Shown here piece after piece: positions 1-7,342 of a stretch of DNA of 15,531 nucleotides. The notes below the pieces were generated by a model, which was not told the DNA's origin, searched no databases, and saw only the letters and a list, made by a program, of their open reading frames with translations. Positions within the stretch are counted from its first letter, which is position 1, and each line of letters starts with the position of its first letter. Origin of the DNA: JBBRGG01 sp038240875 (lineage in GTDB: Bacteria > Planctomycetota > Phycisphaerae > Phycisphaerales > UBA1924); assembly GCA_038240875.1 (NCBI GenBank), contig JBBRGG010000062.1:1-15531 (forward strand), given 5' to 3'. The position numbers were made by a program, and so were the translations under genes.

Positions 1-1518
1 CCGAACGCCCGCTTGCTCGAACACGGCGGCGTGTTTCAAAGGCCATTCCAGCGCTTCGATCAGCTCGCGTTTCACACCCTCATGCCCACCGATATCTGAC
101 CAAGCAACACGCGGAATTTCCACGAATACTTCTCGAACTGCCGACGGCTCAATCTCGGCCAGAGCGCTCAGGAAATGCCCCATGGTGACTTCGAGTGTTT
201 GCAAAATCTCGTACGGGATCGTTTGCGTCGTGAAGTCGATGTCGGCCATGATCGTTCGAAGGCACGCCATCGCCGCTTCCCGGCATAACGCCTCCAAGTC
301 CGCGCCGACGCACCCGTGGGTGATGTCCGCGAGGTGATCAAGCGACACATCCGCCGCCAGCGGCATTCCGCGGCTGTGGATATCGAGAATTTGCTTGCGC
401 CCGTTTCGATCCGGCACGGAAATCGCAATCTCGCGATCAAAGCGACCCGGGCGACGCAGCGCGGGATCAATGTTGTTTGGGAGGTTGGTCGCTGCAATCA
501 CGACAACGTGTTGCCGCTTGTTTAGTCCATCCATGAGCGCCAGCAACTGTGCCACAACGCGCTTCTCGACTTCGCCCTGCGTGTTCTCTCGCTTGGGCGC
601 GATGGAATCGATCTCGTCGATGAAAATAATGCTAGGCGAGCTTCGCGTCGCTTCATCCCAGATCTTGCGTAGGTGCGCCTCGGACTCGCCATAGAACTTG
701 TGAATGATCTCCGGACCCGAGATTGAAAAGAAGTTTGCATCCGTTTCCTGCGCGATAATCCGCGCGATCAGCGTCTTGCCGCAGCCGGGCGGCCCGTGTA
801 GAAGCACGCCCTTGGGCGGATCAATACCGAGCCGCTCGAAGACCTCCGGGAATCGCAGCGGCAGCTCGATCATTTCTCGAATGCGACTGATCTGACCTTT
901 GAGGCCGCCCACGTCTTCGTACGAGAGGCGAGGCTGATTGGCTGGGGTGGTGCCTGAGCTGGCAACCGTTTTGCCCTGCTCGACCAAGAGGCGCGTACCC
1001 GGATGTATCATCACCGCGCCAGCAGGTTGGGTCTTTAGTACGCAAAAGTCGGCGGAACGACTGCCAAACATCGAGGCACGGATCGTGTCGCCTTCAACGA
1101 CGGGAAGTCCGTCGAGCAAACTCCCGATGTATTGCAGGTCACGAGCCGTGGGCGCAACGTTCGCTGCCCGCAGCGTGATCATCGCCGCAGGCTTGCATGC
1201 GACGGCTCGTATTTCGACCTTTTCGTCAAGCCCGGTACCAGCGTTCTGTCGCGAGAGACCATCGACCTGAACGATGCCCTTTCCTCGAAACTCCTTGTGC
1301 GCGGGCATCGCGCGACATACAGCCGAACGCTTTCCGGCTAACTGCACAACATCACCGAAGTTTACTCCAAGTGCTTTGAGATCGTCGGGGTCAAGTCTTG
1401 CAATTGCCCGCCCGACGTCTTTACTCATCGCTTCTGCAACGCGCAATCGGACGACGCGATCCTCTCCGGATTTGTCGTTCAGATCAGAACCAGCGGACTT
1501 CCCGTTTGGTGTCGGCAT
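1..1518 (-). CDS. Cdc48/VAT-like AAA+ ATPase, C-terminus cut by window edge
   Basis: Translating the minus strand from the ATG at 1518 gives 506 codons open to the window edge. Residues 20-110 resemble the Cdc48/VAT double-psi barrel N-domain (R-V-A-E-A-x(3)-D-V-G, then G-D-V-V-x-L-x-G). The first AAA domain spans about 198-430: entry motif YEDVGGL, Walker A GPPGCGKT (242-249), Walker B IIFIDEID (297-304), and the second region of homology DPALRRPGRFDREI. The second AAA domain starts near 471 (VAWSDIGG) and runs off the window; family proteins are 700-800 residues, so about a third is missing. Family members are hexameric unfoldases that extract proteins from complexes. The gene is 48 bases after gvpH, same strand, so probably the same operon; a role in vesicle assembly or turnover is inferred. 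The Shine-Dalgarno is weak, and an in-frame GTG at 1530 is an alternative start. Family is certain, function in the locus is not. Confidence 0.93.
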   Translation of the reverse strand, partial: MPTPNGKSAGSDLNDKSGEDRVVRLRVAEAMSKDVGRAIARLDPDDLKALGVNFGDVVQLAGKRSAVCRAMPAHKEFRGKGIVQVDGLSRQNAGTGLDEKVEIRAVACKPAAMITLRAANVAPTARDLQYIGSLLDGLPVVEGDTIRASMFGSRSADFCVLKTQPAGAVMIHPGTRLLVEQGKTVASSGTTPANQPRLSYEDVGGLKGQISRIREMIELPLRFPEVFERLGIDPPKGVLLHGPPGCGKTLIARIIAQETDANFFSISGPEIIHKFYGESEAHLRKIWDEATRSSPSIIFIDEIDSIAPKRENTQGEVEKRVVAQLLALMDGLNKRQHVVVIAATNLPNNIDPALRRPGRFDREIAISVPDRNGRKQILDIHSRGMPLAADVSLDHLADITHGCVGADLEALCREAAMACLRTIMADIDFTTQTIPYEILQTLEVTMGHFLSALAEIEPSAVREVFVEIPRVAWSDIGGHEGVKRELIEALEWPLKHAAVFEQAGVR

Positions 1519-1566
1519 GAGCAGTCTCACGTTGGAAGTGGATGAGGCCAAAGCGCTTGAGGCCAC

Positions 1567-2082
1567 TTATTTCGTTAAGCGGGCTTCGAAGACGCCGTTA
1601 TTGCACTTGATTGCCCCGGGGGCGATCTTGAGCCCGTCAATTGGAAGTAGGAGTTCCTTGCGATAGCGCTTGGGCGGGCGATCAGCCGTGATCGTGAGCA
1701 GATCCCCCGCGATTTCAAAGGTTGCATCTTTCTCGTCAATGCCAGGCATTTCAACGACGACCAAGACGCAGTCGTCTTCTTCGAACGTGTCGGTAAGAGG
1801 CTCGCGAACTTCTTTCACCGGAGACTCTTCCGCCGCGACATCGGTATTCATGTTGCCGAAGGGTTCAACGTGAAGCTTTCGCCCGCCGTCGGCGGTTCGC
1901 ACGGCAAATCCATAGTGAAAGGAAACGTCCTTACCGGATTTGGTTTTGAGCCCTTGGGAGCCCTTAAGTTCTTCGCCTTTTTCAGCGAGATCGCCGAGCG
2001 TTGCCAGCAGTCCACTCAGACCACTCAAGATGCCTTCGAGGCCTCCTGATCCGCGGCGAGATTTATCCGATGGTGTTGACAC
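1567..2082 (-). CDS. gvpH: GvpH-like Hsp20-fold gas vesicle protein
   Basis: Protein of 171 residues. Residues 11-80 hold a Gly/Leu-rich stretch (GGLEGILSGLSGLLATLGDL), a short charged linker and a segment ending in HVEPFGNMN, as in archaeal and bacterial GvpH. Residues 95-171 form an alpha-crystallin-like (Hsp20) domain: EPLTDTFEEDD, VVVEMPGIDEKDA, a short L-L-T-I-T-A strand and the closing N-N-G-V-F-E-A-R-L motif. I chose the GTG at 2082 because AGGAG lies 6 bases upstream and this start leaves a 34-base gap after the previous gene. An in-frame ATG at 2175 would overlap that gene by 59 bases and lacks such a site. GvpH proteins are small heat-shock-like chaperones; in haloarchaea GvpH also acts on the regulator GvpE, which I do not see here. 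It sits directly before the Cdc48-like ATPase. Confidence 0.88.
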   Translation of the reverse strand: MSTPSDKSRRGSGGLEGILSGLSGLLATLGDLAEKGEELKGSQGLKTKSGKDVSFHYGFAVRTADGGRKLHVEPFGNMNTDVAAEESPVKEVREPLTDTFEEDDCVLVVVEMPGIDEKDATFEIAGDLLTITADRPPKRYRKELLLPIDGLKIAPGAIKCNNGVFEARLTK

Positions 2083-2116
2083 GTATAACTCCTGCTCTCG
2101 CGATTTACCACATGGC

Positions 2117-2686
2117 TCACCGACTAATTGATACTCTCTGTATATCGATTGACCGAGGGACGAATCTGAGGACATTGTGAAACAAGCCAATAAAGAGAAC
2201 TCCAGCTTCCCCCTCTTGCAGGCTCTGGTCGATGCGGCCAGCAATGAATTGGTCGCGCTCGTCCAGAAGTGTCTTTGCTGAGTTTGATCCCACGTTCGCA
2301 GCCGCTTGGGCAACCGCTGATTTGGCCAACTCATATTCCCTGAGGAGAAGGTCAGGAGATTCGGTGCCTTCGAGTCTGGCCCCGCGCTTCAAAAGACCAA
2401 GAACAAGCCGGTGGTTCGCGCTTCCTCGTTCGGCGAGTTCGCTCACTATCTCGTTTTCAAATCCGCATACCGGTAATCCGTCCTGATAAATCGCGTACCG
2501 CGCAAGAGACTTGGGCAATGTTGTCAAACACCAAGACTCAACACGCTTCCAGAAAGCAGCGATTGTCGCCTGTCGAGCAAGCCATGCCGCGTCGCCAGCG
2601 GCAAGCTTGGCTCGAACGTGTGGCGCGAGCGACCCCATATCCGCTTGGTCGTGCATGATCGGCACGCAGAATAGCAAGCGGCTCAT
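2117..2686 (-). CDS. Conserved-looking protein of unknown function in gvp operon
   Basis: Protein of 189 residues from an ATG with GAGGTG 5 bases upstream. I do not recognise the family with confidence. The N-terminus begins MSRLLFCVPIMHDQADMGSL, which looks like a buried beta strand followed by a His-Asp loop rather than a signal peptide. The middle is helical with several Arg and Glu. The C-terminus has an ordered motif, ERDQFIAGRI then EGEAGVLFIGLFHNV (about 143-172), with an invariant-looking R-D, a G-E and a strand ending in G-x-x-H. This arrangement recalls the end of TraB/GumN-type domains, where R(N/D)-x(2)-(I/M)-A-x-x-I precedes a Gly-His strand; that is a weak impression only. The gene is 52 bases after gvpJ and 34 before gvpH, so it is surely co-transcribed with vesicle genes. 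No membrane segment is seen. Confidence 0.8.
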   Translation of the reverse strand: MSRLLFCVPIMHDQADMGSLAPHVRAKLAAGDAAWLARQATIAAFWKRVESWCLTTLPKSLARYAIYQDGLPVCGFENEIVSELAERGSANHRLVLGLLKRGARLEGTESPDLLLREYELAKSAVAQAAANVGSNSAKTLLDERDQFIAGRIDQSLQEGEAGVLFIGLFHNVLRFVPRSIDIQRVSISR

Positions 2687-2738
2687 GGATACACCTCGAA
2701 CCCTTGGACAATGAAAGGCACTTGAGTCCATCCACCGG

Positions 2739-3161
2739 TCATGCCACGTTCGGCCTTGCCCATGCCGGAGTGTTCGCCGCGGCAATCTCAATTGCTGGCG
2801 GGAGTTCGGGCGGCGGTACCGACATTAATGGCGGAGACAGCGGGAACGCCCGCTCTAGTGTCTTCTCCATCGATGCCAGTCGCTGCTCGAGACTCGCAAC
2901 CGCCGACTCTTGGTCGAGCACTTCCCGCGGTTTTTGTGCCGAGAACACCGGGTGGTTCACCCACCAATCCATCCCCATCTCTTTCGCCTTGTCAACCGAG
3001 CAGATCACCAAGCGAATCTGGATCGACAGAAGCTCAATATCAACAAGCGAAATCTTGATGTCGCCAGCAATCACAATTCCCTTGTCAAGCACGCGCTCGA
3101 GCAAGTCTGCAATTGTTGTTGAACCTGTAGAGTGAGCGGGAGTTCGCTGAACCGTGCCCAT
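2739..3161 (-). CDS. gvpJ: GvpJ-type GvpA-family minor gas vesicle protein
   Basis: Protein of 140 residues. Residues 16-75 are a GvpA-family core: TIADLLERVLDKGIVIAGDI, KISLVDIELLSIQIRLVICS, then VDKAKEMGMDWW. The amphipathic helix-strand-strand-helix plan of GvpA is kept, but D-K-A-(K/R)-E-x-G-x-x-W-W is typical of GvpJ-type minor proteins. Residues 76-140 form a tail with a short coiled coil (ESAVASLEQRLASMEKTLER) and a proline-rich end absent from GvpA. GvpJ proteins are thought to act at the vesicle tips during nucleation. I prefer the ATG at 3161 because GGAG lies 9 bases upstream; a TTG at 3182 would add seven residues but lacks a site. It lies 42 bases after gvpK. Because GvpA paralogues are named inconsistently, J rather than another letter is a best match. 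Confidence 0.9.
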   Translation of the reverse strand: MGTVQRTPAHSTGSTTIADLLERVLDKGIVIAGDIKISLVDIELLSIQIRLVICSVDKAKEMGMDWWVNHPVFSAQKPREVLDQESAVASLEQRLASMEKTLERAFPLSPPLMSVPPPELPPAIEIAAANTPAWARPNVA

Positions 3162-3203
3162 TTGCCAATTCTCCGCGATCAAACGCGATTTCGCGCCGAC
3201 GCT

Positions 3204-3608
3204 CTAGAACAAACGACCAATCGGTCCAAGGTCAATATTCAGGTCTTCCTTCGTAAGGCCGAATTCCTGAACCAACCGATCAATTTCCTGGGCTTGGCGC
3301 ATCAGCGTTACACCGAGGTCTTCAATCTGTTTATCGGTCAGTCCACCCCCATCAATTCGCCGAATTGCCTGACGCTCGAGAACTTCATGAAGAAGTCGTA
3401 CCAGTGTCAGTACCAGTTGCCCAAGGCTCTTTCGGAGATTGTCAGGATCTAGCTCTAGTCGCTGATCAGAAGAACGAGTACCCACCTCTTGGACAGTGCG
3501 CAACACATGCGCCAGTTCCGCAGAGTGCTTATCGACTTCCAAATCGCCTAGCTCCTGATTCGTCACTTGGATTGGGAGACACACCGAATCAGCAAGTTGA
3601 ATACTCAC
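3204..3608 (-). CDS. gvpK: Gas vesicle protein GvpK
   Basis: Protein of 134 residues. The first 45 residues are variable; residues about 50-134 match the GvpK family closely: LDPDNLRKSLGQLVLTLVRL, LLHEVLERQAIRRI, GGGLTDKQIEDLG and the characteristic ending EFGLTKEDLNIDLGPIGRLF. The high Leu, Arg and Glu content indicates a mostly helical soluble protein. GvpK is a conserved accessory protein needed for vesicle formation in several species; its exact role is unsettled. The start is a GTG at 3608 that overlaps the TGA of the upstream gvpJ/S-type gene by 4 bases (GTGA), with GAGGTG a few bases upstream, so translation is probably coupled. Length is normal for the family and no defect is visible. 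Confidence 0.96.
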   Translation of the reverse strand: MSIQLADSVCLPIQVTNQELGDLEVDKHSAELAHVLRTVQEVGTRSSDQRLELDPDNLRKSLGQLVLTLVRLLHEVLERQAIRRIDGGGLTDKQIEDLGVTLMRQAQEIDRLVQEFGLTKEDLNIDLGPIGRLF

Positions 3609-3865
3609 TTCATCACCTCAATCCCCTTGGATCGATCTGGGCCACCTGCCGTCGGCCCAACCAAACTGCGTGCGGTCTCGACCGAGGCCAAGAGTACGTG
3701 AAAGCCGAGATAAACCAGGTCAACGTTTGCGACGGAAATCGTGATTTCACCCTTTAATACAGCGCCTTTGGTCAGCAGCCGATCCAACGCTTCGCAAAGT
3801 GAGACATGCGTATTGCCGTCATCAGGCGTAGCGTCGGTTCGGTATTGTGTAGGTTTGTTCGTCAC
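3605..3865 (-). CDS. GvpJ/GvpS-type GvpA-family minor gas vesicle protein
   Basis: Protein of 86 residues starting with GTG at 3865, which overlaps the TGA of the Get3/ArsA-like gene by 4 bases; a GAGGAAGG site lies a few bases upstream. Residues about 20-70 are a GvpA-family core: SLCEALDRLLTKGAVLKGEI, TISVANVDLVYLGFHVLLAS, then VETARS. The V-D-L-V-Y-L-x-(L/F) stretch is a hallmark of GvpJ/GvpS proteins and distinguishes them from the shell protein, which has E-L-V-S-I-E-A-R. The N-terminus (about 18 residues) is polar and variable. Such paralogues are minor components thought to help nucleate vesicles or form the conical caps. This locus therefore has one shell gvpA and two divergent paralogues. 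The exact letter (J or S) is uncertain, so no symbol is given. Confidence 0.9.
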   Translation of the reverse strand: MTNKPTQYRTDATPDDGNTHVSLCEALDRLLTKGAVLKGEITISVANVDLVYLGFHVLLASVETARSLVGPTAGGPDRSKGIEVMK

Positions 3866-5838
3866 GCGGCCTTCCTCGGCTGCGGAACATCGCCATACAC
3901 ACGCTGGCTCAAGGCCAGAAGACGTTCCAGCCCGCGCGGGTCGCCTGCGCGCTCGATGACCGCTTGATTGACCTTGGGAAATCTTGATGCGTACTTTCCT
4001 AGCACGCACGCCTCACGCCGACGGACAGCGACGCCAAGCGGGCTCTCATCAAGCGGCAGCGCCAAGTTCAAGAACAAGTTGGCCACACGCACATTCATCC
4101 GATCTAGGGCGCTGACCAGATCGCCGCACTCTGCCAACGCCATTTCTGTGAGGATCGAAACCACCTGTACTTCGCAGCGTTTGGGATCAACGATTACCCC
4201 TCGCAATTGCTTGATGCCTCGAGAGATCCACACCAATCGAGACTGAAGCCGCGGCAACCGGAAGATGTTGTCGTATTTCAGGAACAGCGAGAAGATGCTG
4301 CTCAGCCAGGAAGAGATCAGCTCTGGTAACTCCAAGAGCCGAAGCAAGTGCCCCGTCGGCGCCGTGTCGATGACGATCGCGTCGTACGCCGGCTTTCCAT
4401 CCGCCGTCGGCTTGTCGAGGTTATCGATGATCCGAAGAAGCGCCATGCACTCGTCAAGTCCGGGCGGAGCCAGGTCCATTAATTTGTCCATGGCCTCGCG
4501 GTCGAACGACAGATCGACGCTCTCGAACATCTTGTCGAGTACCACCGCCAACTCATCACGGTACTGATCACGCAACGCCTCGAACTCACTCGCCGCATCA
4601 ATCTCAATAACGTCAAGCCCTGGCATCAATTCACTTGGCTTGTCACTCAGCGTCGCTCCCAAACAATCGCCCAGGGAATGAGCCGGATCCGTTGACACAA
4701 GCAGGCATCGACGGCCTTGCGACGCAAGGCGGACGGCGCTCATCGCGGCCAGCGTTGTCTTGCCCACGCCGCCCTTGCCCGCAAAGAACAAAAGCTTGGT
4801 ACTCTTCCCCGACGCGGGCAGGCGTCCAACACCATCGCACGAAGGTATCTGAGCGAGGCTCTGACTGTCCGGAAGTTTCGTCAACATCAACTGAGAGGTG
4901 CTCACTAACTCTAAGTGATTCGCAAATGCCGCGAGTCGCCCGGCGCCAGTCACTTCTTCAGGCATCAGCATCGCGCCAAACACACGGCGATCTCCAAGTA
5001 CCTTGATTCCGTCGGTCAGTACCCGATCCTGCAACGCTCGCTGCGCGGCAAAGCCCTGGCCAGCCCGATCATCGACCAAGCGATTGATGATCACTTCCGG
5101 GGCCGCCACACCCATTTCGTTCAAGCGCGCAAGCACATCACTCGTCTCTGCCACGCTCATCGGCTCGGCGAGCATGACGGGGACGAACCTGCACCGATCT
5201 TTGTCTGCAATCAATTCACTCAGCGCATCGATCTGGGTCCGCATGCTCTCCAAGAACTCGTCGGTCTGGTCTGTCACCTTTGGCTTGCTGCGCCCAAAGA
5301 GCCCGATCATGTACTTGTGCTTAGCTAAAAGAGCGTCGAGTGCCTCTAACCAGTTTCCGAGTAGATCGGACATCGACAAGAGTTTGAGCGTGTGGCCCGA
5401 CGGCGCGGTATCAACCACAATGACATCAAATGCGTCATCCTCAACCCAGCGTGCAACTCGAAGAAACGCCATCAGTTCATCAAGCCCTGGGATCGAAAGC
5501 TGAACAAACCGATCAATGTCCTGCGCGTCTAGAAAGGTTCCGCGCGAAGCGATCGTCTTCAAATGCTCGGAATGGGCTTCCATGAACGCCTTGTGTTCGC
5601 TCTCGGCTGACAGCTCAACCACGCACAGGTTGACAGGCACTGCCTGCCCGTCGAGGCAGTCGCCCACCGAATGCGCGGGATCCGTCGACAAGAGCAGCAC
5701 ACGCTTACCCGGGCGCGCAGCAGCGATATGCAATGCCGACGCGCTAGCTGCGGTAGTCTTTCCAACGCCGCCCTTGCCGCCGAAGATCAACAGTTCCAGG
5801 CGCTCGTTGCTTAGAAAGTCTGGTGTGTTCTCGCTCAT
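3862..5838 (-). CDS. Tandem Get3/ArsA-type ATPase within the gvp operon
   Basis: Protein of 658 residues with two complete Get3/ArsA ATPase halves. Half 1 (about 14-315): deviant P-loop GGKGGVGKTT (20-29), switch I STDPAHSVGD (51-60), switch II DTAPSGHTLKLL (143-154). Half 2 (about 346-640): P-loop AGKGGVGKTT (353-362), STDPAHSLGD (382-391), DTAPTGHLLRLL (491-502). Fused halves are as in bacterial ArsA, but where ArsA carries metalloid-binding cysteines the sequence reads I-P-G-L-D-E-L-M-A-F and P-P-G-L-D-E-C-M-A-L, closer to Get3-type P-G-x-D-E. No CxxC zinc motif and no arsB or arsR neighbour is seen, so arsenite export is unlikely. The start is an ATG overlapping the gvpG stop (ATGA), with GGGGAGG upstream. 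By position it probably acts on vesicle proteins, for example holding or delivering hydrophobic Gvp subunits; that is inference. Confidence 0.94.
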   Translation of the reverse strand: MSENTPDFLSNERLELLIFGGKGGVGKTTAASASALHIAAARPGKRVLLLSTDPAHSVGDCLDGQAVPVNLCVVELSAESEHKAFMEAHSEHLKTIASRGTFLDAQDIDRFVQLSIPGLDELMAFLRVARWVEDDAFDVIVVDTAPSGHTLKLLSMSDLLGNWLEALDALLAKHKYMIGLFGRSKPKVTDQTDEFLESMRTQIDALSELIADKDRCRFVPVMLAEPMSVAETSDVLARLNEMGVAAPEVIINRLVDDRAGQGFAAQRALQDRVLTDGIKVLGDRRVFGAMLMPEEVTGAGRLAAFANHLELVSTSQLMLTKLPDSQSLAQIPSCDGVGRLPASGKSTKLLFFAGKGGVGKTTLAAMSAVRLASQGRRCLLVSTDPAHSLGDCLGATLSDKPSELMPGLDVIEIDAASEFEALRDQYRDELAVVLDKMFESVDLSFDREAMDKLMDLAPPGLDECMALLRIIDNLDKPTADGKPAYDAIVIDTAPTGHLLRLLELPELISSWLSSIFSLFLKYDNIFRLPRLQSRLVWISRGIKQLRGVIVDPKRCEVQVVSILTEMALAECGDLVSALDRMNVRVANLFLNLALPLDESPLGVAVRRREACVLGKYASRFPKVNQAVIERAGDPRGLERLLALSQRVYGDVPQPRKAA

Positions 5839-6236
5839 GTAGACGCCTCCCCATTTCGCCGTTCGTCACCTTGCACTACTGAGTCGTCAGCGTCTTCTTC
5901 GCCGTCTTCATCGCTTTCGCTATCTACATCGCTTTCGCTATCTTCGTCGATCTCATCCTCTTCGCTCGCATCCTCATCACCGTCTTCGTCGATCTCTTCT
6001 TCAACTGCCCTCGCTGCTTGAATCGCATCGAGCCGTGCGAGAATTTCTTGTTCCTGCACGTCGAATTCCTCGGGCGTGATGCCCCCCGTTTCCAGCACCA
6101 TGTACAGCGTGCTCAATCGGTGAGTCAGGCGATCTTCCTCTCCTTGTATGTCCTGCTGCGCAGCGTTGTGCAATTCTCGCACGATCCACATAAACGCCTT
6201 TGCTGGCGACAACAAGATGTCATCAAGGATGAACAT
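5835..6236 (-). CDS. gvpG: Gas vesicle protein GvpG with acidic C-terminal tail
   Basis: Protein of 133 residues. Residues 1-75 match GvpG: MFILDDILLSPAKAFMWIVR followed by ELHNAAQQDI, a charged helix, and GGITPEEFDVQEQEILARLD. Typical GvpG proteins are 80-100 residues and end near here. This one continues with about 45 residues made almost only of Asp, Glu and Ser (79-125), which must be disordered and strongly negative. Two 18-base tandem copies at 5910-5945 encode the DSESDV/DSESDE part. GvpG is an accessory protein that interacts with GvpF/L and is required for assembly. The ATG directly follows the gvpF stop with no spacer; AAGG a few bases upstream lies inside gvpF. The stop overlaps the next start by 4 bases. 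Confidence 0.93.
   Translation of the reverse strand: MFILDDILLSPAKAFMWIVRELHNAAQQDIQGEEDRLTHRLSTLYMVLETGGITPEEFDVQEQEILARLDAIQAARAVEEEIDEDGDEDASEEDEIDEDSESDVDSESDEDGEEDADDSVVQGDERRNGEAST
5910..5945. repeat. Two 18-base in-frame tandem repeats in gvpG
   Basis: Units 5910-5927 and 5928-5945 are identical except for one base near the end of each unit. They keep the reading frame and encode the repeated D-S-E-S-D-(V/E) block of the acidic tail. Copy number could change by slippage without breaking the gene. Confidence 0.85.
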
Positions 6237-7031
6237 TTACGCCTTTTTGGACTCGTGTCCTGGATCTAGGTGCAGCCGAACAAAGCTGTGCGGCGCCCAC
6301 GGGCCACTGAAATCAAATCGGTACGACGAGTCGAACGTCTCCGCCACCGCGTGAACCCGCCTCTCAAAGTCTTGAAGGCACGACCGATCAACCAAGGCCG
6401 ACAGCCGAAGAATCTCTGCTTCGGTCTTGGGCTCGTCGGTTACCAGCTCAACCGCGGCCGGTTCGAGCTCTGCGATTACTCGGGAACCCTCCTGCTCACA
6501 CCGAGTCTTAAGGGCTCGCTCAAACATCTGGCCAACCGCGACTTTGCTCGCATGTGGCAATCCCGCCGAGATCATCTCGTCGCGGGCCATCCGAAGCGAC
6601 GAATCCGTTTCGATGAAGTACTGAAAGATGCTGGGAACATCCAAGCTCAGCCGAACAGACATTTCCACACACCCGCGAACGCGATCCAGTTCCTCGGCCA
6701 GCGTCTCGTGGCTCGTTTCAACCGTTCGTGTCAACCGTGCCACATGTGGCAGGATCATGCCAAAGGCGACTGGAAGAACCGTCGACTTAGCCATCAGTGT
6801 GTGCAAGACTCGTTGATGAGCCGTCAGGTGGCGACGCTCGGGCCGAATCCTAACGGGCTCAATCGGGCTTATAACAGCCTGAAAACCGCCAATTGTCAAT
6901 CCGGTCACGGGTGAGTCGAACAAGCCGGTTAGGCCCTCCGGGACGACATCGGCGCAGTCGCCCAGCGCGTACAGATACATCGCCCCAGCGACGGTGTTGT
7001 TTGCGGTATTCAGCGAAAGAGTCGAATTCAT
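6237..7031 (-). CDS. gvpF: Gas vesicle protein GvpF/GvpL family
   Basis: Protein of 264 residues. Family features in order: an N-terminal strand region (AGAMYLYALG, about 16-25), a region around LTGLFDSPVTGL, the conserved helix with H-x-x-V-L (HQRVLHTLMAKSTVLPVAFG), which is the GvpF/L signature, then helical and ferredoxin-like segments, and a C-terminal strand close to SYRFDFSGPWAPHSFVRL, matching the usual Y-x-F-x-(Y/F)-x-G-P-W-P-P-Y-x-F. Length fits GvpF/L (230-290). GvpF binds GvpA and is found on the gas-facing side in cyanobacteria; it helps nucleate vesicles. The ATG at 7031 has GGAG 7 bases upstream; a TTG codon just before it is too close to that site. Many loci have two or three gvpF/L genes; only this one is seen. 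It is followed without a gap by gvpG. Confidence 0.95.
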   Translation of the reverse strand: MNSTLSLNTANNTVAGAMYLYALGDCADVVPEGLTGLFDSPVTGLTIGGFQAVISPIEPVRIRPERRHLTAHQRVLHTLMAKSTVLPVAFGMILPHVARLTRTVETSHETLAEELDRVRGCVEMSVRLSLDVPSIFQYFIETDSSLRMARDEMISAGLPHASKVAVGQMFERALKTRCEQEGSRVIAELEPAAVELVTDEPKTEAEILRLSALVDRSCLQDFERRVHAVAETFDSSYRFDFSGPWAPHSFVRLHLDPGHESKKA

Positions 7032-7085
7032 CAATTACTCCGGGCAACGCAGGTGTGTAAACGAACACAAAACGGTCACTAACTG

Positions 7086-7313
7086 TTACGCCGCCCGACG
7101 CTCGGGCTGTCCGGGTTCGTTGATCACGGGAATCGGAAGAGAAGCAGGGGGCGTAATCTGAACCAAGCCTGGCATCACCGCTCGGATGCCTCCATCCTGC
7201 GTTCGAATCGTCAGCATTCCGCGACAGGTCGGGCAACGCACCGGCCCTTCGTAGTCGTCATATGCACGACCGACGTCGAACTTGTGCCCACAGTTGATGC
7301 AGTTGATGTACAT
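7086..7313 (-). CDS. Small zinc ribbon protein between GvpV-like gene and gvpF
   Basis: Protein of 75 residues starting at an ATG with AAGGA upstream. It begins MYINCINCGHKFDVGRAYDD and continues YEGPVRCPTC, giving two CxxC knuckles (C5/C8 and C27/C30) spaced as in small zinc ribbons that bind one zinc ion. Residues 35-45 form a short strand (MLTIRTQDGG), and the remainder is a proline-rich tail ending ERRAA with no clear fold. Proteins of this shape can bind nucleic acid or partner proteins. I know of no zinc ribbon among the core Gvp proteins, so the role is open: a DNA-binding regulator inside the operon or an assembly partner. The gene lies 29 bases after the GvpV-like gene and 54 before gvpF on the same strand. 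Confidence 0.82.
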   Translation of the reverse strand: MYINCINCGHKFDVGRAYDDYEGPVRCPTCRGMLTIRTQDGGIRAVMPGLVQITPPASLPIPVINEPGQPERRAA

Positions 7314-7342
7314 GGCTGTTTCTTCCTTCTCAAAGCATGTGA

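Noticed and set aside
2083..2175. Longer GvpH start at the ATG at 2175
   Set aside because: It would overlap the upstream gene by 59 bases and has no Shine-Dalgarno, while GTG 2082 has AGGAG at ideal spacing.
3862..5838. Arsenite resistance ATPase (arsA) reading of the tandem ATPase
   Set aside because: Metalloid-site cysteines are not present where expected, no arsB, arsR or arsD is nearby, and the gene is translationally coupled to gvp genes.
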